From: Macrosoma leucophasiata
Lineage: Eukaryota; Arthropoda; Insecta; Lepidoptera; Hedylidae
Direction: 5' to 3'
DNA length: 64,000 nucleotides
Assembly (NCBI GenBank): GCA_036365455.1
Contig: JAWQUS010000020.1
Span: 8,281,001 to 8,345,000 of the forward strand
The position numbers were made by a program, and so were the translations under genes. The notes below the pieces were generated by a model. It saw only the letters and a list, made by a program, of their open reading frames with translations, was not told the origin of the DNA and made no database searches. This document shows positions 44,704 to 55,599 of the stretch, in pieces (positions within the stretch are counted from its first letter, which is position 1; each line of letters starts with the position of its first letter).

Positions 44704-46420
44704 GATTAAATTAATTTTGCGTTTGAGTTTGGTAAAGTAGATAGTATGTACCTATTGCCTCTCACCTTCGGTTACCATGAAACCGTGGTTAAACTACCTA
44801 CCTACTCATTGTCATTTTTTTCGTTTCTACAAAAACTAATTCTAAACGAGATAAGTTTTTCGAATACAAACAGACACAATGTCCATTATACTAGATAGAG
44901 ACCTTCCAGTTGTAAACTTTCAGTTTATTGCTCTACATTTTACTTACGAACGTCACAAAGATTATCAAACCTTGTCACGTGTGATTTGAAATCACACTTA
45001 AAGAGTTCCGTAGTTTGAATTTATTTTTTAAATATTAGAAAACAAATAGTTTTATTTCTTTAAATTTGCAGTAAACTAATCCACAGGTGCAATGATCGCT
45101 GCGTCGGCAACTTTGTTCAGAGACTAGCTACTAGAGCTTAGTCATACAAAGGGGCAATGCTACCAGTGAGCTGGAGCCATGCCATCGAGTGGCGCTTCTT
45201 AGTTCGAACTTTACTTTCAATCATATTAATCTGACATTTAATAAAAATATTAATAGGCAAATACCTTTTTAATAAATAATATGTAATTAATAAAAGTAAA
45301 GTTCGGCTGACTATTCACGGGTAGCCGCAACAATCACTGTTCACTATTTGCATTTAGCCTGAGAACCATATATCCAATGAATTATACCAGTGATTTTCAA
45401 AGTGTGCTCCGCATTTGCCGGTGCTCCATAATAATATCGGTCATATTGAAACAAAACTAAGATAAAATCAATGTAAAGTTCATCTACTTCAGGATCTCAT
45501 GTAATAATCTGAAGGCCATATCCTCTGCGAGTCTTTGCCCTACATTACTACGTTTTTCTTGTTAAATCTTTGCTTTGTGCTGGTGTTTGACGTTATTGCG
45601 TTTTAAGAGTTTTGTAAAAGTTTGATTTCATGTAGTGTATGCATAAACAGTAGGTATACATAAAACAAAGTTTTACTAGATTTCGTTTTGCTTTTGGGGC
45701 TCCGTCAATTATATTGTTTTCCAACGTGGGTTCATTCTCCTAAAAAATGTTTAATGCTATATTCTATAGAGCGCTGGTGCAGACAAACTAGCAATGGTGT
45801 AGGTAAAGTAGAAATTTTTGGCTACGGATCGCTAACAATCATGTCATACATAAGTAGAGCGATGTTAAATATGTTTTATCGGATAAGATATTTAAAAAAT
45901 ATGATAACTATTAAGTAGAAACAACATGAATTCACAAAAAATATTTATAAAATAATTGTTGCACAGAAATCTTATCGATCTGCTTCAGGGACTAGGAAAT
46001 AAATCACTATTAATTGATAATAATAAAAAAAATAAGTTTTAATATTACGTTCTCTCAGGTTTTCGCGAGCTTCGTATATTGTAGAAATTATATTTACGTC
46101 TCTTGAACACAATACTCTCAACTTCCTCTCTTACCCGACCTTTCGGTCGCTTTACATACGGCTTTACAACTATCGTGGTCTCGAGCAGAGAGTGTGTATA
46201 GTGTGTTTGCGTGAGAAATTACACAATGGTAATAATAAATTCTGTAACAAATATGTAAATTCCTCCTAGTTGTAGGTATTTCGTAATATATTTAATTTAA
46301 ACAAAAATATTCACATAAAGATAAATATTTTCTAACTAATTATTTATAAAAAATACTTAAGTAACTTCCTCGCGTTCAGGTATTAATTTAAGAGGAAAAA
46401 TCTGAAAAAATATGATTTTA
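44704..46420. other. Intergenic DNA with a decayed repeat
   Basis: No gene. At 46055-46205 a diverged block ('ctcaggttttcgcgagctt', 'acccgacctttcggtcgctt', 'actatcgtggtctcgagcag') shares its first part with the MITE at 22195. 'ccagtgattttcaaagtgtgc' near 45388 resembles a hAT terminus, but its partner is not seen. The frame at 45688-45918 lacks motifs. Confidence 0.45.
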
Positions 46421-48517
46421 ACTATACTTATAATAAAACAGTAAAATTCGCGTGTCTGTACATTGTATATATTTACGAAAAACTAATTGGGGGCGATGTT
46501 AAAATAGTATTAGAACACTTTTCAATAATTTTTAATTTTTTTGTCTGTCTGTTTGTCGGTTTGTCTGTTTGACTGTTTGTCCCTTTGTCCCTTTGTCCAG
46601 GCTAATCTCCGAAGATACTGGACGGATTCGAATGAAACTTTTTGTGGTGTATAGATACTAAGCTTGGCCAACATTTAGGCTTCTTTTTACTGCGGTAAAA
46701 TCACTTATTCCCACGGGAATCTCTACATTTGATCTTATCAATCTTACTCTGAAATTGTGAGAAAATAAAGACTGTAGATTAGATATTTTTTTAAAGAAAA
46801 CTTGGGACGTGATCTGCAATAGAAATCGAAGCCAAAAATATAGTTATCAGATTTTTTGTCTGTTTGTCTGTATGTATGTCCGGGCTAAACTAAAAAAGTA
46901 CTAAATGGATTTACTTCAAATTTTGCATGAATATTACTAACTGGTCCGGTAAACATACAGGCTACATATTATCATGCTATCTCCTACGGAGAAAGAGCTG
47001 TGAATCTTTGAAATCGTAAAAAAATCAAAACTGTACATAGATTTTTTGTTTTAAAGAATATTTGGGGCGTGATCTACTATCGATATCGAAGCCAAATATA
47101 GTGTTTGTTTGTCTGTTGTTGTTTGTCTGTATGCATGTCCGGGCTAAACTCAAAATTACTTAATGGATTTACTTCAAATTTCGCATGAATATCCGAGGAT
47201 TTTCAAGGACACCGCATTGGGTAAGGTTAATAGGTATCGTGCATCCAAATAATGGCGAAAGCTATTGCCTGCGGTTGTTACTTCACACGGTCCGAGGCCC
47301 AACGAATTGCGCTTATCTGAGGACATTTGATGGCGTGGAGTATCCCACTTACCGCGCAGCCTGCGTAGCACGTCACCTTCTTGACGGTGACCAAAACTGG
47401 AATGACACCCTCGCGGAGGCAAGCGTCAGTGACGGAGAAGTATTGCCATCATCTGTCTGAAGATTTTCTATGAGCTTTGAGACACGTGCTACTGGAGACG
47501 AAGTCAAAGTAACTAATGAACGCATGCTGAACACCTGTCTTAGTTCATTTCAAGATGTGGTCATTTCCACCGCCGATTGAACTATCAAATATCGGTTACC
47601 AGCTCCCTAATCATCACCGAGGCAAAATTGCTATTGCTGTAGCGTCGGGAATGTGTTGACACCACCCACGTGGTTTGACGCCCAAAAATGATCAGGCTGC
47701 AGCAATTAATAGGAAATGAAATGGTGTACACCTCCATAAATACGATCATGATTACGATACATCGACGTCGTCGAGCAAGATGACGCCACACATTATTCCA
47801 TGGAATTTCTGAACTTCCTGACAGCAAGCGGACTTCCATCGCATACCATCAAGCTGAAGGTAGGTGTCCCGATTATGCTTCTTCGGAACTTATCTCCTCC
47901 GAAGTTGTATAACGGGACTTAAAGGCATCTCGCTCCACAGACACACCATTGAGGCGGAAATTCTTACGGGTTGTGGCATTGGTGAGGCAGTATTTATACC
48001 ACGCATTCCCCTCATACCTCATAACTTCACGTTCCAGTTCAAGCGCGAACAGTTGAATGTTTGCTTCGCGATGACCATCAATAAGTCGCAGGGACAGACA
48101 CTGAGGTCAGCGGGTGTTAACCTCAGGACAAGTTGTTTCTCACACGGGCAACTGTACGTCTCTCAGTCCTGTCTCTCTTTACATTTTGGACAGAATACAC
48201 AGAATAACTACCAACGTAGTTTATAGGAAAGTGTCGTAAGGTTTGATACCTTTGTACGTATTTTTACTTTTTTCTTTTTTGTGTCCGGGAATATATTCCT
48301 GCATTATTTTCTCTATTTCCTTTAGACACATCTTATGACTGAACTGACAGGATTCCCATATGACTCCCTTCACTTGCTTCGCTTGCAAAAAACTAATAGT
48401 TTTAATTTAATGCTATTTTAAGAGTTGTTTGCTTATAATGCTAAAGCGACACTGGCATCTTAGGTATGTTTGGTGCTGTACTGCCTTCACGCAGACGACG
48501 TTGCGGGCAGCAGCTAG
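46421..48517 (+). mobile_element. Decayed Helitron (~2.1 kb)
   Basis: The left end 'actatacttataataaaa' is close to the usual lepidopteran TCTATACTAATATTATAAA start, with TC mutated. The right end is 'gggcagcagCTAG' followed by T, as for Helitrons inserted between A and T. The 5' half holds repeated ~245-bp non-coding units (marks 'tatgtccgggctaaact' at about 46880 and 47135, 'cgaagccaaa' at about 46830 and 47085). The 3' half holds helicase remnants. Confidence 0.75.
47185..48240 (+). pseudogene. Helitron RepHel remnant, helicase C-terminal part
   Basis: Broken frames together follow the C-terminal part of the Helitron protein. 47185-47460 carries VHPNNGE-x-Y-x-LRLLL, VRGPT-x2-YLRT-x-DGV and YPTYRAAC, the conserved block before the helicase. 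Around 47690-47870, in other frames, 'PKNDQAAAIN' and 'GVPIMLLRNLSPPKLYNGT' can be read. 47920-48180 carries TGCGIGEAVFIPRIPLIP, FQFKREQ and the helicase motif FAMTINKSQGQT, then SHGQLYVSQS. Frameshifts, stops and the loss of Rep and the ATP-binding region show that it is dead. Confidence 0.85.
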
Positions 48518-48825
48518 TATCTAATAAAATGAAAAAAAAACAATATGGTGAGAACTTATTTTAAGTTTACAAGCAAACTATCACAACATTAAATAGGTAC
48601 CTTACTCGAGACATTTAAGTCTCGCTGGTAACGCTACAAAAACGAAAAAAAAATTGCCATTCGTCAATAACTAACAAACCAAATTATTTAAACCTACTTA
48701 CCTATATAAACCACAGTTTTACTTACACAGTGCATGTACATATATAATAATATATTAATTTTCACCCATCTCGATTATATAGTTATATTATGATAAGTTA
48801 ACCCCGTCTCCACAATTTTTTTTAT

Positions 48826-48925
48826 GTTATGAAAGTGGCAAACAAGTATGCAGTTCACATTGATGTTAAGCGATAGCAACAGCAGTCTGTAGACACCCAC
48901 ACAAAGACTAGGGGGCCCACCGCCT
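48826..48925 (-). repeat. Family A repeat, 3' part, split by a foldback element
   Basis: 'gaaagtggcaaacaagtatgcagttcacattgatg' through 'cacccacacaaagac'. The match seems to resume after the foldback at about 49370 ('ccctctgaggtcta'). Confidence 0.6.
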
Positions 48926-48929
48926 AACA

Positions 48930-49357
48930 CTAATGCTTTCGATTATGACATGTCATAATCTCTTCAGTTTCATACCGCCTAACTATTTCCTTGAAGTGTT
49001 TTCGTCCGCAAGTGTAGGTACAGTACTCAACAATTAATATTGCACATCGAGCCTGCAAAAGAGACGATCGGCTCGTTTCGACTTCGTAGAGCGTTATTTC
49101 TGTCATTTTCTGTTGCACGCTGCCTACGTCAGCACTGACAGTACGGTATTGGTCAAAACTTGATCAAAATGGTCGACAAACATCAAAAAGGTACGGTGCG
49201 AAAGAGATAACGCTCTACAGACCCGAAGTAAGCCGAAGTCTCCTTCCTAGGCTCGATGTGTACACTTGCGGACGAAAACACTTCAAGGTAAAAGTTAGGC
49301 GGTACGAAACTAATAAACAAGATCATGTCATAATCGAAAGCTAAAAGAAAGCATTAG
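48930..49357. mobile_element. Foldback element, ~428 bp, nearly palindromic
   Basis: The left arm 'taatgctttcgattatgac' ... 'gtgttttcgtccgcaagtgta' is mirrored by 'tacacttgcggacgaaaac' ... 'gtcataatcgaaagc' ... 'gcatta'. Complementarity continues inwards ('gtagagcgttat' with 'ataacgctctac'), giving arms of ~200 bp around a small centre. The frame at 48930-49118 lies inside it and is not a gene. Confidence 0.75.
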
Positions 49358-49869
49358 AGTGAGAAGTCGGCCCTCTGAGGTCTAAATTAAAGTTTCCATT
49401 TTTGCCTTTTGCGTTACGGAACCCTAATAAGACAAAAAGTATATATGATAGTGGGTGGTAGTGGATAGCATGTTTTATATAAATCTGGCTATCACTATTC
49501 TCCCTCAGTGCCTTTACTGTTCTCCCTCGGTGCTCTTAGTCATTGTTCACGATAACATTGTGAGCATAAACCTTAGTTTATTGCTACCGTGAATGGCGTC
49601 AAGAAATCAGGATTAAGGTTATCTTCAGTGAATCGCGAAGGATAATACGTTATCTTTATGATTAACGAAATGTTTGGAAAGATAATACCTACAACATAAA
49701 AATGAAATCTAGTAGCCTGAAGAAAAACACTTTGAAACTTGCAAGCAAAAACTCTATCTTTCGAAAAAGAAAATAACAGACAGTAGTTCCTTTTCTGTAA
49801 TTATGCAAAATCAATAGAATATAACATTTATAACCACTATATAAGGTGCGTATGAGGTCAAGCGGGAAG

Positions 49870-50158
49870 TTTTTTTTAATGTAAGGAAGGTGACAAAAAA
49901 GCATGCAACTAACATTGATGTTATGTGATGACTGCAGCCTATAGACACCCACACGAAGACCAGAGATCCAAATGCAGATGCGTTACCACTCCTGAGGTCT
50001 AAGGTGTTTTGCCTCTGGGCCGGAAATTACAGGTCTGTACATTACCATCTGACCGGAATATGATAGTGATGAACACTACCATTTGGCGGCAGATGGATTA
50101 GGTAATGCGGTGGTGTCTACGCCTCCGAGCTCCTGCACTGGAACTCTATCACCAGTTC
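49870..50158 (-). repeat. Family A repeat, near full length
   Basis: From 'ttttttttaatgtaaggaagg' (poly(A) end) to 'ggaactctatcaccag'. Confidence 0.7.
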
Positions 50159-50205
50159 CCAGTAAATAACTTCTAATTTAGATTAGGTTATGTCTATTTA
50201 CATTA

Positions 50206-50378
50206 TCTATACTTAATATTATAAAGCTGAAGAGTTTGTTTGTTTGTTTGCTTGAACGCGCTAATCTCAGGAACTACTTATCCGATTTGAAAAATTGTAA
50301 CAATTATAACATCACGCATAGATGAATAGGAGAGGGTAGGTTACATTGCAACCGCGCGAAGCCGGGGTGGGCCGCTAG
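50206..50378 (+). mobile_element. Mini-Helitron (173 bp) with intact ends
   Basis: Starts TCTATACTTAATATTATAAA after an A and ends GGGCCGCTAG before a T. It contains the typical 'gtttgtttgtttgcttgaacgcg' and 'caaccgcgcgaagccgggg'. Non-coding; it would rely on an autonomous Helitron. Confidence 0.8.
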
Positions 50379-50927
50379 TTTTATATAAATCCCGCAGTAG
50401 TTATCTAACATGAAGTGACGAAATTAGAAAAGTTCATCTACCGTACAAGATCGTACACGTTTTATGCAAATAAAATACCTTCAGCGTGCATAATCTACAA
50501 TAATCTACATGAAACCGTTAGGTTATATATATTCATATTAGCCATCATGTGATCTAAAACAAATATGTAATGCATATGGAAATAAGGGTTCATTCACTTT
50601 ATCTAGGTAATGAAAATTCATGTATGTGTGATCGCGACTTTATCATAGGCATACAGTGGCAGGTACCTTTTTAGGTACGTTAAAAATATTATGTTCTGAT
50701 GGATAAATAATATAAAGATGCATTACCGAGTTATCTTGTTTATGTTAATATTAGACTTATTTTGTGGTTTATACGTTCGAGAAATCAAGGGCTTCTCATG
50801 TATAAACTATAAGTTTCCAAAGAAGAAATTAACATACCTATTACGTCTATTATAGGTATGTTTAGTTAAGATGGGATAATTTTGGTTACAAACTCTCTTC
50901 AATATTTTAATTATCTATCTCCTTTTT

Positions 50928-50990
50928 TATGTCATTAAGTGGCAAACAAGCATACAGCTTACATTGATGATAATAAATACTATAGCCTAG
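50928..50990 (-). repeat. Family A repeat, terminal fragment
   Basis: 'aagtggcaaacaagcatacagc' ... 'attgatgataa'. Confidence 0.5.
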
Positions 50991-51319
50991 ATATATTACG
51001 AAATGAAATGAGATACCTAATGCATTCCTTAATATTTTGTTGACTAGCAGTTACCTAACGCGATACGTATTTTATACATCTGTACAAAAAAATACCTACA
51101 ATTATAGTTGAAGCCATGCCTGATGTATTAATAATATTTATAAAGCCGTATCGCATAAATATTGTAGTTACGTAATAGGAACGAATGCATCGCGGATATC
51201 CAGTATTATCATGACCTTTTACAATGCCTCAATAATTGTTGTTGTACAATACACAATCAATATTATGTATTGTGTCGTAGGTATACAGCTGCAGTGCTCT
51301 GTTAATTTTATGTGTATAA

Positions 51320-51372
51320 TTATAAATATCGTTGCCTACCCCGTGAGAGACTTCACGGAAGGTATACATAAT
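51320..51372 (+). repeat. Dispersed repeat end
   Basis: 'gttgcctaccccgtgagag' + 'cttcacggaaggtatacataa' matches the end seen at about 33143-33175. Confidence 0.45.
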
Positions 51373-51515
51373 AATATACACAACACACTCTCAAGTAGTA
51401 CACGAAAAATTATGTTCAATAGGATTTTTCCTCATTTAATAATACATTCATACCAACATTAAAGGCGTGGGCCCACCACGGCGCATAGCGCATAGTGAGG
51501 CTGCTTTATATGAAA

Positions 51516-51669
51516 CTAGCTGTTGCCCGCCGCTTCGCCTGCGTGGATGTCGTTTTATAAAAATAATTCAAAATTCAAAATTTCAAATCGGTTCAGTCGT
51601 TTGGACGTGAAAAGATAACAGACAGACAGACAGAGTTACTTTCGCATTTATAATATTATAAAGTAGGGA
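51516..51669 (-). mobile_element. Mini-Helitron (154 bp) with intact ends
   Basis: On the minus strand it starts TCCCTACTTTATAATATTATAAA after an A and ends GGGCAACAGCTAG before a T. 'gtctgtctgtctgttatc' and 'gcgaagcggcgggcaac' are typical Helitron interior. Confidence 0.8.
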
Positions 51670-52935
51670 TTGTATTTGGTAGTGTCCACTGCAACCCACG
51701 AAGAGACTACACATGAATTGACGTCATTGATACATGCGTGGCTAGCTCGAATAGGCGGTTACATAATATATCTCAACGCTATCATGTTTCCATTGGGGGT
51801 ACACGAATATGGCCCACGACGACTCGAAGTAAAATGGCTGTGACATACGTACGGACAGACAGACAGACATGACATGGAAGTTTTTGCCATTTGGTTTTAG
51901 CACTTTAAAAATGTACTATCAGGGAAAATAACCGGTAGAAGGTACCCGATAGGCATTTCATGTGGTGATAATACAGGTTGTATTTGTGTTTGAATGAAAT
52001 CTCTGACCACACCGCTGAAAAGCCATTTCAATGCATATACCTACCTACGTCAATTTATTACAAAAACACGTGATGAAGCTCAATACGTAGGAATATAAAA
52101 ATGCTTAATAAAATTCGCTAACGTTAAATTTCATCGCTAGTTTCATTGCCGATTAATTTTGTGCTTCGTATTTCGAACTCTCACTCACAAAAATATATAT
52201 TTACACTACTGTTGGAAAGTCATCTACAAATAATATTAGATGGGTCAAAAAATGGGTTGACCTGTAATATACAGGAATAAGTCTTCTGCTCTACATTATT
52301 TTTTTTTTCAGACATTACTTTTGATTTTGCTTTCTTTTATTATTTTGTTAGGTCTGAATATGAAGAGAGCGATCCCCGGGTCGAAAATATTAGTATTTTC
52401 TAATTGAGAAGATTCACATTAACACCTCCAACCAACACTAGGCCTAGGATAGAGGGAAAGAAGTGATCGCTCTAAAACTCTAAACGAATACACCCACAAT
52501 TGGTGATTTCTTTAGGCAGGGCAGTAAATTGGTATACATAAATTTAGAAATAAACAACAATTTTCAAGACTGATTCTGTAAGAGAACCAGAGAACATTGA
52601 AATATACTCTCTCTTTGCACTAAGGTCCAGCACCAGCACTGCTCCCAGCATCTGAGAATGCCATACGCTCAAGTTACAAGCTCAAAAAAGGGTGTGAATC
52701 GTGAGTAAGTAAATATGCATAAATGGATAAAGCCTCGGAAATAGAATCTTCCTATCACTGGCGGTAGAGCTCTAGTAGGGACCTCTCTATAAGAAAATTT
52801 ACCACGGTAATAAAGGTTTCTTTACCAACCTCTAAAAAATGTTAGAAAAATCCTTTCGCTTTTAAGACTCCCTCATATAGGTAACTGCGAATTCACATCG
52901 CATCGCAGTTTTGTGTGGCCGCCCTTATCGTATGT
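51670..52935. other. Intergenic DNA
   Basis: No gene. 'acggacagacagacagacatgacat' near 51850 belongs to a common lepidopteran repeat. A diverged repeat D start is at about 52758 ('ggcggtagagctctagtaggg'). Confidence 0.45.
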
Positions 52936-53072
52936 GACAACATACAATGAGTGTTTCCAAACCACGTCCCTATGACGCCCGTAAATGATATAAGAGGCAC
53001 GTCAATCGATAATTCAAATTTATTCATGAAAATGTTAATACAATGGATTCACTTATCATCAAATTTAAACTG

Positions 53073-53260
53073 TTTATGTAAGTTCGACGACCCACTTGGT
53101 CCAGCAATGTGTGACAACCGCATGATCCGTAGGTCGCAGGTTCGATCGCTGCAGCGTACTTGCTTCAGGTTTAAGGATTGGTTTATGAACAACATGAGTC
53201 TAAGCATGAGTATGACCGACATATTTATATTTAAGAGAATACTACAGGCTATAAGACGTC
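53073..53260 (+). repeat. tRNA-like SINE remnant
   Basis: 'ttggtccagcaatg' (A-box-like) and 'ggttcgatcgc' (B-box-like, 53140-53150) are separated by ~45 bp, followed by non-tRNA sequence ending in 'tatttatatttaag'. Confidence 0.4.
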
Positions 53261-53261
53261 T

Positions 53262-53605
53262 AAAAAAAACCGCAGGTCGGGTTGCCACACCTGAGACCTA
53301 AGTGGTTTTGCATCTGTGACATACATTACCATCTAACTGAAACACGATAGTAGGTACTGAAAACTATACGATGAACCATTGTGGCTGATAGATTAAATAA
53401 TGCGATAATCCCTACGGTCTCCACCTTCAATATTGGAACTCTACCACAAGAAGTATTATCTATCACAGAGGCAAAAGATCTTAGTCCTCGGGGGTGTCAC
53501 TTTGATCCCTGGTTGTTGTGTAGAAGTCTTTAGGGTGAAGTCGTCACTTAACATCCATGTGAAATGTACGCTTGTTTGCCACCAGAGTCACATAAAAAAA
53601 TAAAC
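53262..53605. repeat. Family A repeat, two inverted partial copies
   Basis: 53265-53452 is in minus orientation ('acctgagacctaag' to 'ggaactctaccac'). 53460-53605 is in plus orientation ('tatcacagaggcaaaagatc' to 'gtttgccaccagagtcacataaaaaa'). Confidence 0.55.
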
Positions 53606-53789
53606 TTTTTTGCCATTTTCATGATACAAACAAACACGAGACAATTTCCATTTTGTTTCTGACAGCATCCAACAAGTATTTCCAAGACACGTTCCTGTTA
53701 CAAGGAACCATCTTTTGCTCGGGATGGCGCTTATAAATAATATGAAGTAGGCACGTTGATCGATAATTCAGATTTATTTATAAACCAAC

Positions 53790-54700
53790 ATGTATCTCCT
53801 TTCAGTGGTTTTGCTATGGAGGCAGCGGTGCGTAAAGAACGTGCATAAAAACGTGGGTTAACCTTTGTCCGTGAATTTCAATGTATTGCATTATAATCTT
53901 TTATATACCTATATGCATATACTCACACTTGTAGAGAATCATATATGAATGATTGATAGCGGCGAATAAATTGTTAGGTAGTTGTTTGTTGAACGATGCT
54001 GAAAATATGAAAAAAATATATATTTCCTAAGGAGTTCTCCATAATTTTCGAGTAAAATATATTTGGTCAACTATTACTCGCAAACTTGTATAGCCAACTT
54101 AAGTTTGATAGTTTTCCTTTTAATTTCGTTATGTGTAGCTACTATTTAGTGTAACGTTTGAATTTCTAACAACTGTTTAGTTGGTAGAGGGGGGAACACT
54201 TGACTGTAACGAAAATTAGCACTTTAAAGTTTAATAAGTCACGAACGATTAACTTAATCGAAAAATAATATTAGCACATCCCTTACATTTTTGAAAGACC
54301 TATCCAATGATACCCCACACTATATAGAAAACGAAAAATAAAAAAAATATCCGCGCAATACATGTAGCGGAGGTACCCTAAGTCATTTTTTTTCATGTTT
54401 TTATTCTACCACTTTGTCGTGATTAAGGTGTATACTTGTGCCGAATTTCAAGTCTCTAGTACCATGTGTTTTTACGCGAAAATCTGCGATATAAGGACTT
54501 AAATCTACTGCCCACCAATTAATGACGTGTTATTTCCTCAATAACAACCACTTGACACTCAATCTAACGGTTGAATCCATGAAACCGGCGCTAACTGGAC
54601 ACACATGGTGTACAAAACACTTTGTAAGCACATTAATAATCGGGAGCTACTTGCATCCATACTAATATTTAAAAAATAAAACATTTAAGAAAAGATTTAT
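53790..54700. other. Intergenic DNA
   Basis: No gene or element recognised. Confidence 0.5.
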
Positions 54701-54714
54701 TTTTCTAACTGCTA

Positions 54715-54965
54715 CGCTGCTTCCTGGGTTCGATTTCCGAGTGGGGCTACTATTGAGATTTTTACATTTTCTGGAAGATTCCCAGTGCCTCGGAGTTTGG
54801 TAATGAACCCGGAGATGTCAACAGATTCACTCAATCAAGTCCGACTTTCAAAACTGGTGTGTTCCAAAGACGGAGTTCGAGAGTTCCGTATAATGTATCT
54901 GATCACCTATGTCCCCGTAATTTCCGCCACAGAGTACAAGATCTTAGTCCTAAAGAGTGGCAAGG
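54715..54965 (+). repeat. Type B SINE fragment joined to a family A fragment
   Basis: 54715-54830 carries 'cctgggttcgatttccgag', 'cagtgcctcggagtttggtaatg' and 'gagatgtcaacag'. 54912-54965 carries 'cgtaatttccgccacagag' and 'atcttagtcctaaagagtgg'. Confidence 0.55.
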
Positions 54966-55179
54966 ATTTTTTTTTATTAACTTAGTCAAAGTAGAATAAT
55001 ACTTTATATAGTTTTATTGCTAATTATTTTTTGGATGATAAACGATTATTTTTTTATTGCCTAATAAAAAAACATCACAAAAAAATAAGCAGTAGTATAA
55101 ACTTTTCATCTATGTCAACTGTATATTTGTGTGCCCCTTACATTATAAAAAAATATTCTAAATAGGTATGACTTTTTTT

Positions 55180-55425
55180 ATGAAACGGAAGTGGCAAACA
55201 AGCATGCAGCCAAAAAAGACCAAGGTCAAAATGCAGATGCGTTACCACTCCTGAGGCCTAAGGTGTTATGCCTCTGTGCCGGAAATTACAAGGCCGTACG
55301 CTACCACCTGACCGGAACACGATAATGCTGAACACTAAAATTAAGCGACAAGTAAGTTTTTAGGTAATGCGGTGATGCCTACGCCCGCGAGCATCGTCAC
55401 TATAACTCTATCACCTTATTTTAAA
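55180..55425 (-). repeat. Family A repeat, 3' end deleted internally
   Basis: 'gaagtggcaaacaagcatgcagc', then 'gcagatgcgttaccactcctgaggcctaag' to 'cgcccgcgagc'. Confidence 0.65.
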
Positions 55426-55456
55426 AGTTAACCAACCAACCGATTATAAGACTACA

Positions 55457-55588
55457 CCTGGGTTGCACCACGATCTTTGTTAAAGTTAAAGTTATTGTAA
55501 CATTTTACATCCTGCTCTAACTTTAGCAGATTTCTTTAAGTTCGCGAAGGATGTGAAATGTTACAATAACTTCGTGGTGCAATCCAGG
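55457..55588. mobile_element. Foldback MITE (132 bp)
   Basis: CCTGGGTTGCACCACGA at the left is mirrored by TCGTGGTGCAATCCAGG at the right. Pairing continues with 'gttattgtaacattttacatcc'/'ggatgtgaaatgttacaataac'. Target duplication not found. Confidence 0.7.
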
Positions 55589-55599
55589 AAAATCCTGAT

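Larger units (their letters stand above)
52940..53785 (+). repeat. ~100-bp direct duplication around a SINE and family A copies
   Basis: 'gtgtttccaaaccacgt' ... 'ggcacgtcaatcgataattcaaatttattcatgaa' (52950-53030) recurs as 'gtatttccaagacacgt' ... 'ggcacgttgatcgataattcagatttatttataaa' (53673-53781). The frame at 52951-53301 crosses repeats and is not a gene. Confidence 0.6.

Noticed and set aside
45385..45450. hAT transposon end ('ccagtgattttcaaagtgtgc')
   Set aside because: No matching inverted partner or 8-bp duplication found within 1 kb.
47174..47839. Minus-strand frames over the Helitron helicase
   Set aside because: Antisense to clear helicase similarity on the plus strand.
52951..53301. 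116-codon frame
   Set aside because: Runs through a duplicated repeat, a SINE and a family A copy.
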